This document shows positions 1 through 5,068 of a stretch of 5,068 nt of DNA, piece after piece; the first letter of the stretch is position 1, and each line of letters opens with the position of its first letter. The DNA is taken from positions 1 to 5,068 of the forward strand of contig CAMEWZ010000124.1 in assembly GCA_945946745.1 (NCBI GenBank), given 5' to 3'. The DNA is from an uncultured Clostridia bacterium. Lineage in GTDB: Bacteria; Bacillota; Clostridia; Oscillospirales; Oscillospiraceae. The notes under the pieces are model-generated. The model saw only the letters and a program-made list of their open reading frames with translations, did no database searches and had not been told where the DNA came from. Both the position numbers and the translations under genes were made by a program.

Positions 1-11
1 GCACGCATTGT

Positions 12-30
12 CCGCGGCCACTGGCCGCAG
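12..30 (-). terminator. GC-rich hairpin just after the pyrophosphatase stop; possible but atypical terminator
   Basis: On the minus strand an 8-pair stem (seven Watson-Crick pairs and one G-T wobble) closes a 3-nt AGT loop, starting one base after the TAA at 34-32. The eleven bases that follow to the window edge (GACAATGCGTG region) have no T-tract. It is therefore not a standard intrinsic terminator. It could be a 3' end stabiliser, a processed end, or a chance GC-rich palindrome. Confidence 0.3.
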
Positions 31-31
31 C

Positions 32-1645
32 TTAGCCCCACAGGTCGGAGAGCATGGGGATGACCTGCTTTTTCCGGCTCATGACCTTGGGAAGGAAGGC
101 GGTGTTGTCCTTGGGCACCACGCCGAAGGCCTGGCGGATGGTGTCGTCGTCGCCAACGTAGAGAATTTGGGTGCCTTCCAGCAGCACGTCTGTCAGCATC
201 AGCACCACCAGATCCAGCCCCTTCTTCTTGGCGTGGGTTTCCATCAGCGCCAGGAATTCCTCCCGGCGGCTCAGCAGGCTGGAGCTGTCCACACAGGTCA
301 GCTGGGCCACCGCCAGGGAATGCCCCGCGATGTGGAACTCCTTGTAATCCGTGAATAGAATTTCCTCCGCGCTCTTGTTGACCACCGAGGCGGAGAAGAT
401 TTCCTTGCCCAGTTCGTCCAGGGACACATTGGCGATCCGGGCCATCCGCTCCGCCGTCCGGACATCCCGGGAGGTGCAGGTGGGGGACTTGAACATGACG
501 GTGTCCGACAGAATCGCCGCCGCCATCATACCGGCCAGCGCCGCCGAGGGCATCAGTCCCCGATCCTGGAACATGCTGGCAATAATGGTGTTGGTGGAGC
601 CAACCGGCTCGTTGCGAACGTAAATAGGGTTGTTGGTCTGGATGTCCGCCAGACGGTGATGGTCGATGATCTCCAGAATTTCCGCCTCCTCCAAGCCGGG
701 AACGGACTGGGAGGCCTCGTTGTGATCCACCAGCACCACCCGCTTGCGCCGGGGGCGGAGTAGATGGTACCGGGTCAGAATGCCCACGACCTTCTCGTTT
801 TCATCCAGAATGGGATAGCTGGGATGGCGGTATTTCAGCACCGTTTCCCGCACATCGTCCACCCGCTCGTCCAGATGAAAGCAGACCAGCCCCTCGGTGT
901 TGCAGATCCGGCCCACAGGCGTAGACTGGAAGATCAGCCGGGCAGCCCGGTAGGCGTCGAAGGGGGTGGAAATAATGCAGGTTTTTGTAGGCAGGCTGCG
1001 CAGCTCTTCGGAGATCTCCGCCTGGCACAGCACCAGGCAGTTTACATTCAGCTCCAAGGCCCGGCGGATCATGTCCGGCTGATGGCCGCACAAAACGATG
1101 CTGTCCTGTTTCCGGAACAGCAGATTCTCCCGGCTCTGGGGCAGGGCGATGGTGACCTCTCCCGCAATGGTGTCCGTATTCTCTCCGGCCTCGTTGAGAA
1201 CCTTTCCTTCCAGCACGGACAGCATGTTGAACAGAGGTACCTCCTCCAGAATACCGGAGGATATGCCGGACATGTTGTAGCTGGCGATATCCGTCCGGGA
1301 GAGAATGCCGAACAGGGTGCCGTCCTCCCGGGCAACGGGCACGGCGGTGATGCCGGGATATTCCTCCAGCTCGGCCCAGGCCCGGCTCACGGTGACACCT
1401 GCGTTGAGAACAGGCGGCGTGTCAAAGTCCAGATCCCGCACCTGGTTATATAGGTTGCTGATTCGCTTGGGGGGCTGGAAACCGAACCGGTTCAGCACGA
1501 TGTTGGTCTCATCGGAGACCCGGCCCAGGCAGGCTGCCTGGTATTCCCGGTCACCACAGGCGTTGCGCAGGGCGGTATAGGCAATGGCGGCCACAATGGA
1601 ATCCGTGTCTGGATTGCGGTGGCCGGTAACATAAATAGGATCCAT
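32..1645 (-). CDS. ppaC: Manganese-dependent inorganic pyrophosphatase (family II) with CBS-DRTGG-CBS regulatory insert
   Basis: Hydrolyses pyrophosphate to two phosphates in the cytoplasm, pulling PPi-releasing biosyntheses forward. The 537 aa protein is a DHH-family enzyme split by a regulatory insert. The N-terminal part carries GHRNPDTDS (8-16: ligands H9, D13, D15). The catalytic domain resumes at about 301 with VDHNE (D307), IIDHHR (D328, H329, H330) and LSDTVMF (D381). The DHHA2 domain (about 410-535) ends with SRKKQVIP (523-530), the PPi-binding Arg/Lys motif. Between about 67 and 300 lie a first CBS domain (VPVAREDGTLFGILSRTDI, 102-120), a DRTGG-type domain (about 130-240, ending in TPFDAYRAARL) and a second CBS domain (YPILDENEKVVGILTRYHL, 277-295). 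Known relatives with this layout are controlled by adenine nucleotides and diadenosine polyphosphates. I chose the ATG at 1645, which has GGAGGTG upstream; the in-frame ATG at 1708 would add a 21-residue tail unlike the family, abutting the asparaginase stop. It sits 64 bp after that gene and no separate promoter was seen. Confidence 0.96.
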   Translation of the reverse strand: MDPIYVTGHRNPDTDSIVAAIAYTALRNACGDREYQAACLGRVSDETNIVLNRFGFQPPKRISNLYNQVRDLDFDTPPVLNAGVTVSRAWAELEEYPGITAVPVAREDGTLFGILSRTDIASYNMSGISSGILEEVPLFNMLSVLEGKVLNEAGENTDTIAGEVTIALPQSRENLLFRKQDSIVLCGHQPDMIRRALELNVNCLVLCQAEISEELRSLPTKTCIISTPFDAYRAARLIFQSTPVGRICNTEGLVCFHLDERVDDVRETVLKYRHPSYPILDENEKVVGILTRYHLLRPRRKRVVLVDHNEASQSVPGLEEAEILEIIDHHRLADIQTNNPIYVRNEPVGSTNTIIASMFQDRGLMPSAALAGMMAAAILSDTVMFKSPTCTSRDVRTAERMARIANVSLDELGKEIFSASVVNKSAEEILFTDYKEFHIAGHSLAVAQLTCVDSSSLLSRREEFLALMETHAKKKGLDLVVLMLTDVLLEGTQILYVGDDDTIRQAFGVVPKDNTAFLPKVMSRKKQVIPMLSDLWG

Positions 1646-1651
1646 AAAATG

Positions 1652-1658
1652 CACCTCC
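1652..1658 (-). promoter_or_regulatory. Ribosome binding site of the pyrophosphatase
   Basis: GGAGGTG on the minus strand, with 8 nt between GGAGG and the ATG at 1645. This is the strongest ribosome binding site in the window. It fixes the start at the MDPIYVTGHRNPDTDS terminus typical of the family. Confidence 0.9.
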
Positions 1659-1709
1659 GATTTTTTCGTTGACAGTTTTGGGGATGGTGGGGGAAACCAT
1701 GGTTCCATT

Positions 1710-2705
1710 TCAGCCGGATACTTCTCCCGCCAGATTTTTTTGGAACAGGGCGGCGATTTCCGCTGGGTGCATTCCCTGGCCCAAGGCCCACATGAGCTTG
1801 GTCATGGCGGCCTCGGAGGTCATATCCCGGCCTTGGATGACGCCCAGCTCCAGCAGCTTGCTGCCCACCTGGTAAACCTCCAGATTGGCGCTGTCGTACA
1901 GGCATTGGGTGGTGACCACCACGCTGACGCCATCCTCCACACACCGGCGGATGCCCCGCAGCCCCCGGTGGAGCACGTTCATCCCGCCCAGGCCGAAGGC
2001 CTCAATGACGATGCCTTTATAGCCCATGGCGGCCAGCATATCGAAAATCGCCGGGTTTAACCCCGGGGTCAGCTTCAGCAGAAACACATTCTGGCTGAGT
2101 TTCGGGCACAGCCGGGCAGAGCCAGAGGATTTTGGCAGCACGCTTTCGTCCACCACCAGCCCCAGGTTGCTCACCCGGGCGGCATAGCGGGCGTTGACGC
2201 TTTCAAAGGCGTAAAACCCCGAGGCCCGCACCTTCACCGCCCGGCAGCCCAGCATCACCTTCCGGTCAAAGGCCAGGAAAACGCCGGGATATCCGGAGGC
2301 CGCCATGGCGAAGGCGGTGCGCAGATTGTCCGGGCCGTCGGACAGCATGTCCGCCAGGGGCAGCTGAGAGCCGGTGAACACCACCGGGAGATCGATTCCC
2401 GGCAGCATAAAGGTCACAGCGGAGGCGGTATAGGCCATGGTATCCGTGCCATGGGAGACCACAATGCCGTCAAACCCGTCCCGCCCCTCGAAAATCGCCT
2501 GGGCAATGCGCTGCCATTCCTCCGGACGAATGTTGGAGGAGTCCAGGCACATCACATCCCGGACGGTGATATCATAGTACGTCCGGAGCTGGTTCAGCTC
2601 CCGCTCCATCACATCGGAGCGGTGGGGCTCCAGCCCCTCCCCGCCGGGGACAGAGGCAATGGTGCCGCCGGTGGTCAGCAGCAGAATTTTCTTTTTTCCC
2701 ATCAT
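1710..2705 (-). CDS. ansA: Type I (cytoplasmic) L-asparaginase
   Basis: Hydrolyses L-asparagine to L-aspartate and ammonia. The protein has 331 aa, normal for the bacterial type I family. The first active-site motif is TTGGTIAS (11-18), with T15 as the expected nucleophile. LDSSN (54-58) is the substrate-binding turn, and SHGTDTM (84-90) supplies the second-triad T87 and D88. TGSQLP (111-116) and CRAVKV with K158 as the expected triad lysine complete the set. The C-terminal domain (about 210-325) is present. It begins directly with the TGGT strand and has no signal peptide, which separates it from the secreted type II enzymes. A GGAGG placed 7 nt before the ATG at 2705 decides between the two tandem ATG codons. 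That ATG overlaps the aminotransferase stop as ATGA. The aspartate produced could feed the aminotransferase, but this link is inference. Glutaminase side activity cannot be judged from sequence. Confidence 0.94.
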   Translation of the reverse strand: MMGKKKILLLTTGGTIASVPGGEGLEPHRSDVMERELNQLRTYYDITVRDVMCLDSSNIRPEEWQRIAQAIFEGRDGFDGIVVSHGTDTMAYTASAVTFMLPGIDLPVVFTGSQLPLADMLSDGPDNLRTAFAMAASGYPGVFLAFDRKVMLGCRAVKVRASGFYAFESVNARYAARVSNLGLVVDESVLPKSSGSARLCPKLSQNVFLLKLTPGLNPAIFDMLAAMGYKGIVIEAFGLGGMNVLHRGLRGIRRCVEDGVSVVVTTQCLYDSANLEVYQVGSKLLELGVIQGRDMTSEAAMTKLMWALGQGMHPAEIAALFQKNLAGEVSG

Positions 2706-3844
2706 GCTTGTGCCTCCAGCTTCTTTACAAAGCCTTCCAGCCGGTCAAGGCCGGTTCTTAGGTTTTCATCGGAACAGCAGTAGGACAGCCGAATGTAGCC
2801 CTCCGCGCCGAAGCAGCTGCCGGGAACCGCGGCCACTCCCGCCTCTCGAATCATCCGGGTGCAGAATTCGGCGCTGTCCAGGCCGAATTGGGAGATTTGG
2901 GGGAACACATAGAAGGCCCCCTCCGGCTCCGGGAAGGGCAGTCCCATCTCCCGCAGCCGGGCGCAGACGAAATCCCGGCGCTTCCGGTAGGTTTCCTGCA
3001 TAGGAGAAGGGTCGGTTTTCAGCGCAGCCAGAGCCGCTTCCTGGACGAAGGTGGGCACGGCGGTGATCTCGGCGGCGCTGAGCAGCAGCAGACGATCCAT
3101 GACATAGCCGGGGCAGGTCAGGTAGCCCACCCGCCAGCCGGTCATGGCGTAGGGCTTCGAAAAGCTCTGGCAGAGAATCAGCTGGTCAGCCAGGTCGGAA
3201 TCCAAGCTCAGATCCGGCACCTCCGCGCCGTAGGACAGCTGGCTGTACACATTGTCGCAGATTACAAAAATCGGCTTTCCCATCACGGCCTGCTTCACCT
3301 GGGCAAGGCTTTCCCGGCTGAATACCACACCGGTTGGGTTGCAGGGGGAATTGAGGACAATGGCCTTGGTTTTGGGGGTAATGGCAGCGGCCAGGGCCTC
3401 CTGGGTGATCTGAAAGCCGGTTTTTGTCACATCCAGCGGAACGGTTTTGGCGCCGGCAATGGTGGCGATGGTCTCGTACAGCCCAAAACCGGGGGTGGGA
3501 ACAATGACCTCCTCCCCGGGATTCAAGATGCCGAACAGCGCCGTGAACAGGGCCTGGCAGGCGCCGATGGTGATGAGCACCTGCTCCGGGGTGGTTTCGT
3601 GGCCCCGGGCGCTCTCAAACGCCGCCACCGCCTGACGCAAGGACGCGGTGCCCTGGTTGGGAGCGTAATGGGTCTGGCCTGCCGCCAGAGCCGCCGCCGC
3701 GGCGGCCTTGATAACCTCCGGGGTGTCGAAGTCCGGCTCGCCGATGGTGAGCTTCACGCAGCCCGGGGTTTGGTTCGCCAGATTGGTGTAGACCCGGATG
3801 GCGCTGCGCTTTAGGGAGGACAGGTTCTGATTTAAGGGAATCAT
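2702..3844 (-). CDS. Class I/II PLP-dependent aminotransferase, PatA-like
   Basis: Predicted cytoplasmic fold-type I aminotransferase of 380 aa, full length for the family. It moves an amino group between an amino acid and a 2-oxo acid using pyridoxal phosphate. Visible landmarks are GEPDFDTP (35-42), TIGACQAL (92-99, phosphate-cup region), CNPTG (168-172, N169 stacking on the cofactor), CDNVY (196-200, with D197 and Y200), SFSKPYAMTGWR (227-238, with K230 as the Schiff-base lysine) and YIRLSY with R352 as the substrate-carboxylate arginine. From memory, overall wording and spacing recall Bacillus subtilis PatA, which acts on N-acetyl-LL-diaminopimelate, but aspartate and aromatic aminotransferases share these motifs. 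The start ATG overlaps the upstream TGA as ATGA. Only a weak GGCGGA lies 9 nt upstream, so translation probably depends on coupling to the amidohydrolase. Residues 46-55 form an alanine-rich stretch in the N-terminal helix. Family is sure; substrate is inference. Confidence 0.94.
   Translation of the reverse strand: MIPLNQNLSSLKRSAIRVYTNLANQTPGCVKLTIGEPDFDTPEVIKAAAAAALAAGQTHYAPNQGTASLRQAVAAFESARGHETTPEQVLITIGACQALFTALFGILNPGEEVIVPTPGFGLYETIATIAGAKTVPLDVTKTGFQITQEALAAAITPKTKAIVLNSPCNPTGVVFSRESLAQVKQAVMGKPIFVICDNVYSQLSYGAEVPDLSLDSDLADQLILCQSFSKPYAMTGWRVGYLTCPGYVMDRLLLLSAAEITAVPTFVQEAALAALKTDPSPMQETYRKRRDFVCARLREMGLPFPEPEGAFYVFPQISQFGLDSAEFCTRMIREAGVAAVPGSCFGAEGYIRLSYCCSDENLRTGLDRLEGFVKKLEAQA
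2713..2717 (-). promoter_or_regulatory. Ribosome binding site of the asparaginase
   Basis: GGAGG on the minus strand, 7 nt before the ATG at 2705 and embedded in the end of the aminotransferase reading frame. The spacing favours the first of two tandem ATG codons (2705) over the second (2702). Confidence 0.82.
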
Positions 3845-4929
3845 AGCATTGTTTCCGCCAATTTCTCAAAGAAATCGGCGCCTTTCCGCAAAATGGTTTC
3901 GTCAAAATCAAAGGTATCGGCATGGAGGGCCGGGGTGTCCCCCACCCCCAGGAAGAAGAACAGCCCGGGCAGGTATCGCTGATACCAGGAAAAATCCTCC
4001 GCCGTCATACTGGGCGCGTCCAACTGGGCAAAGGGAACCGCCGCCATCACCCGGTCATAAAGCGCCGGGGGGTTCATCACCGCCGGATAGCCGTCGGTGC
4101 GGTGGACGGTTACGGTGCAGCCGAAAGCCCCCTCCACCTCCCGGCCGATGGCGTCCAGTCCCTGGGCCAGGGAATCGAACACGGAATCCTGGAAGGCCCG
4201 CAGGGAGCCCTCCATATGGGTGTGGGCGGACAAAGCGTTGCGGACGGTGCCGCTTTGGAATTTGCCGAATTTCAGCAGCCGGAAAATCTCCGGGGGCAGG
4301 GCCGCCTCCAGGGCCATGGCCTTTTGGTAGAAGGCTACCCCGGCAGCCAGGGCGTCAATGCCCTCGGATGCCTTGGCGATGTGGGCGGATTTTCCGTAGA
4401 TATCCACATTGACCTCGCAGGAGCGGGCCATCAGCTCGTTTTTCCGGCTGGCGATGACGCCTGGGGCCAAACCGGGCCACAGGTGCAGGCCGAAAATGGC
4501 TTTGACCCGGTGGGCTTCAAACACCCCGGTATCGCACAGATCCTTTGCCCCGCCGGAGGTTTCCTCGGCGCTTTGGAACACCAGCAGCACGTTATGGGGC
4601 AGCGCCTTTTTCAGGCTTAACCGCCGGGCCAGCTCCAGCAGGATGGCCATATGGCCGTCATGGCCGCAGGCGTGCATACATCCGGGGTGCCGGGAGGCAT
4701 AGGCGGCTCCGGTGCGCTCCTGGATCGGCAGGGCATCGGCGTCCGCCCGGAAGGCGATGGCACTGTCCCGGCCAAAGTCGAAAAAGGCGCACAGGCTCCC
4801 GGGCATGGGGGCGAACAGGCGGCAGGAAAGCGGGGACAGAGCGCCGCTTAGGTAAGCAAAGGTCTCGGGCAACTCCCGATCCAGTTCCGGAATTTGGTGC
4901 AGCGCCCGGCGGTCTGCGCGGATATCCAT
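3841..4929 (-). CDS. M20 family metal-dependent amidohydrolase (N-acyl-amino-acid / N-acetyl-diaminopimelate deacetylase-like)
   Basis: Predicted cytoplasmic two-metal hydrolase of 362 aa that removes an acyl group from an N-acylated amino acid. Visible motifs are LHQIPEL (10-16), RADADALP (61-68), MHACGHDGH (85-93, with metal-ligand candidates C88 and H90), the catalytic AEE (121-123), GLHLWP (147-152), GTVRNAL (227-233), MTAEDF (308-313) and LHAD with ligand H336 near the C-terminus. The lid/dimerisation domain spans about 172-280 and keeps H183 of the usual G-x-x-x-H motif, but the following PH is replaced by KASEG. There is no signal peptide. I chose the ATG at 4929 because GGGAGG lies 8 nt upstream. 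An in-frame ATG at 4992 would sit inside the -35 box. It is the first gene of the operon and its TGA overlaps the aminotransferase start by 4 nt. Length fits the family (about 360-400 aa). The family call is firm. The substrate is not settled: hippurate-type, general N-acyl amino acid or N-acetyl-diaminopimelate are all possible. Confidence 0.93.
   Translation of the reverse strand: MDIRADRRALHQIPELDRELPETFAYLSGALSPLSCRLFAPMPGSLCAFFDFGRDSAIAFRADADALPIQERTGAAYASRHPGCMHACGHDGHMAILLELARRLSLKKALPHNVLLVFQSAEETSGGAKDLCDTGVFEAHRVKAIFGLHLWPGLAPGVIASRKNELMARSCEVNVDIYGKSAHIAKASEGIDALAAGVAFYQKAMALEAALPPEIFRLLKFGKFQSGTVRNALSAHTHMEGSLRAFQDSVFDSLAQGLDAIGREVEGAFGCTVTVHRTDGYPAVMNPPALYDRVMAAVPFAQLDAPSMTAEDFSWYQRYLPGLFFFLGVGDTPALHADTFDFDETILRKGADFFEKLAETML
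3854..3859 (-). promoter_or_regulatory. Weak ribosome binding site of the aminotransferase
   Basis: GGCGGA on the minus strand, 9 nt before the ATG at 3844 and inside the last codons of the amidohydrolase gene. It matches the anti-Shine-Dalgarno less well than the other three sites in the window, so reinitiation through the ATGA overlap probably matters here. Confidence 0.5.
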
Positions 4930-4937
4930 ACAAGTCG

Positions 4938-4943
4938 CCTCCC
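4938..4943 (-). promoter_or_regulatory. Ribosome binding site of the amidohydrolase
   Basis: GGGAGG on the minus strand, 8 nt before the ATG at 4929. It settles the start of the first gene against the in-frame ATG at 4992. Confidence 0.88.
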
Positions 4944-4963
4944 AAGGAAAAAAAGTTTGTATT

Positions 4964-4992
4964 ATTATATCCTGCCGCGTCCCCGGTGTCAA
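4964..4992 (-). promoter_or_regulatory. Consensus sigma-A (sigma-70) promoter for the operon
   Basis: On the minus strand TTGACA (4992-4987) is followed by a 17 bp spacer (4986-4970) and TATAAT (4969-4964). Both hexamers match the consensus at every position and the spacer is the optimal length. There is no extended -10 TG. The predicted start site is an A near 4957, giving a leader of about 28 nt before the ATG at 4929. The leader opens with a run of seven T (4954-4948). The exact start site is inferred from spacing. Confidence 0.93.
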
Positions 4993-5040
4993 TTTCTCTC
5001 TTGTGTTTTTGAAAAAAAGATGGTAACATTAAAAATCATA
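4993..5040 (-). promoter_or_regulatory. A/T-rich tract upstream of the -35 box, possible UP element
   Basis: In an otherwise GC-rich window this stretch is strongly A/T-rich. On the minus strand it contains a T7 run followed by C and A5 (5018-5006), placed about 49 to 61 bases before the predicted start site. That position and composition suit a UP element contacting the RNA polymerase alpha subunits, or intrinsic DNA curvature. No convincing repressor operator (long inverted repeat) was seen. Function is inferred from composition only. Confidence 0.35.
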
Positions 5041-5042
5041 TT

Positions 5043-5063
5043 GCTGCCGGCCTGTTCGGCTGC
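5043..5063 (-). terminator. Imperfect hairpin at the right edge, possible terminator of an upstream gene
   Basis: GCAGCCG and CGGCAGC on the minus strand can form a stem of six pairs with one A-A mismatch around a 7-nt loop. An A/T-rich stretch containing TTTTT follows, but it starts about nine bases after the stem, which is far for an intrinsic terminator. The gene it would serve lies outside the window. Alternatively the sequence is the end of that gene's coding region. Confidence 0.25.
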
Positions 5064-5068
5064 TTGGT

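Larger units (their letters stand above)
32..4957 (-). other. Predicted four-gene operon (amidohydrolase, aminotransferase, asparaginase, pyrophosphatase)
   Basis: All four genes face the same way. The first two junctions are 4-nt ATGA overlaps and the third is a 64 bp gap (1646-1709) without a recognisable promoter or terminator. One strong promoter stands ahead of the first gene. The first three genes are almost certainly co-transcribed. The pyrophosphatase is probably in the same unit, but it has its own strong ribosome binding site and could also be expressed separately. The right-hand limit is the predicted transcription start; the left-hand limit is not known because the window ends 31 bp after the last stop codon. 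Confidence 0.75.

Noticed and set aside
1684..1700. Inverted repeat ATGGT/ACCAT with a 7-nt loop in the gap before the pyrophosphatase
   Set aside because: Only five pairs, with no T-tract and no promoter nearby; too weak to call a terminator or operator.
1646..1708. Longer start (ATG at 1708) of the pyrophosphatase, adding 21 residues
   Set aside because: The extension (proline-rich, then KLSTKKSEVHF) is unlike family members, it lacks its own ribosome binding site, and the internal ATG has GGAGGTG at ideal spacing before a canonical N-terminus.
1492..1944. Open frame of 150 codons on the minus strand spanning the asparaginase/pyrophosphatase junction
   Set aside because: It runs out of frame through the ends of two well-supported genes and has no ribosome binding site or recognisable domain.
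3693..3706. Perfect 14 bp palindrome GCCGCCGCGGCGGC
   Set aside because: It lies within the codons of the alanine run (residues 46-51) of the aminotransferase and is explained by GCC/GCG codon use; it is not near any regulatory position.
2888..3814. Long open frame of 308 codons on the plus strand, opposite the aminotransferase
   Set aside because: Glycine-, arginine- and histidine-rich translation with no recognisable motif; it arises from the GC-rich codon pattern of the real gene on the other strand.
3922..4620. Open frame of 232 codons on the plus strand, opposite the amidohydrolase
   Set aside because: It is a codon-pattern shadow of the amidohydrolase, whose metal-binding and lid motifs are clear. 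The same applies to the 229-codon plus-strand frame at 764-1453 within the pyrophosphatase.
4930..4992. Longer start (ATG at 4992) of the amidohydrolase, adding 21 residues
   Set aside because: It overlaps the consensus promoter and would lie upstream of the predicted transcription start; the ATG at 4929 has a good GGGAGG.
5020..5068. Possible divergent plus-strand gene starting MVTLKIILLPACSAAW, with a lipoprotein-like LPAC
   Set aside because: No Shine-Dalgarno sequence precedes the ATG, only 16 codons are visible, and the A/T-rich stretch could yield a hydrophobic start by chance. It would need sequence beyond 5068.
1..5068. tRNA, rRNA, riboswitch, CRISPR array, insertion sequence or phage element
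   Set aside because: None was recognised. Nearly all of the window is coding, and the roughly 28 nt leader is too short for a riboswitch.

Overview
The window comes from a GC-rich (roughly 60% by eye), anaerobe-like Firmicute. The likeliest home is Clostridia in the Oscillospiraceae/Ruminococcaceae area. The clues are GGAGG-type ribosome binding sites, a textbook sigma-A promoter, and a family II pyrophosphatase carrying a CBS-DRTGG-CBS insert, an architecture typical of clostridia. The lineage is an inference and no species can be named.

All four genes lie on the minus strand and read right to left as one apparent operon. From 5068 to 4930 there is non-coding DNA: a GC-rich hairpin at the edge, an A/T-rich tract, then a perfect TTGACA-17 bp-TATAAT promoter and a leader of about 28 nt. 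The genes in order are an M20 family amidohydrolase (4929-3841), a PatA-like class I/II aminotransferase (3844-2702), a cytoplasmic type I L-asparaginase (2705-1710) and, after a 64 bp gap, a CBS-domain manganese-dependent inorganic pyrophosphatase (1645-32). The first three are joined by two 4-nt ATGA stop/start overlaps, which suggests translational coupling. A short GC-rich hairpin without a T-tract follows the last stop codon at the window edge.

Together the first three enzymes release or interconvert amino acids: removal of an N-acyl group, PLP-dependent transamination, and conversion of asparagine to aspartate plus ammonia. The amidohydrolase/aminotransferase pair resembles the last two steps of the acetylase branch of diaminopimelate/lysine synthesis (PatA and N-acetyl-DAP deacetylase), but a catabolic role is equally open because dapH is not in view. 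The pyrophosphatase pulls PPi-producing reactions forward and is expected to sense adenine nucleotides.

No RNA gene, mobile element, CRISPR array or attachment site was seen. The window looks like ordinary core metabolism. The points worth a second look are the consensus promoter with a T7 run just after the predicted start site, the undecided role of the amidohydrolase/aminotransferase pair, and the nucleotide-sensing insert in the pyrophosphatase. I do not see evidence of a previously undescribed system.
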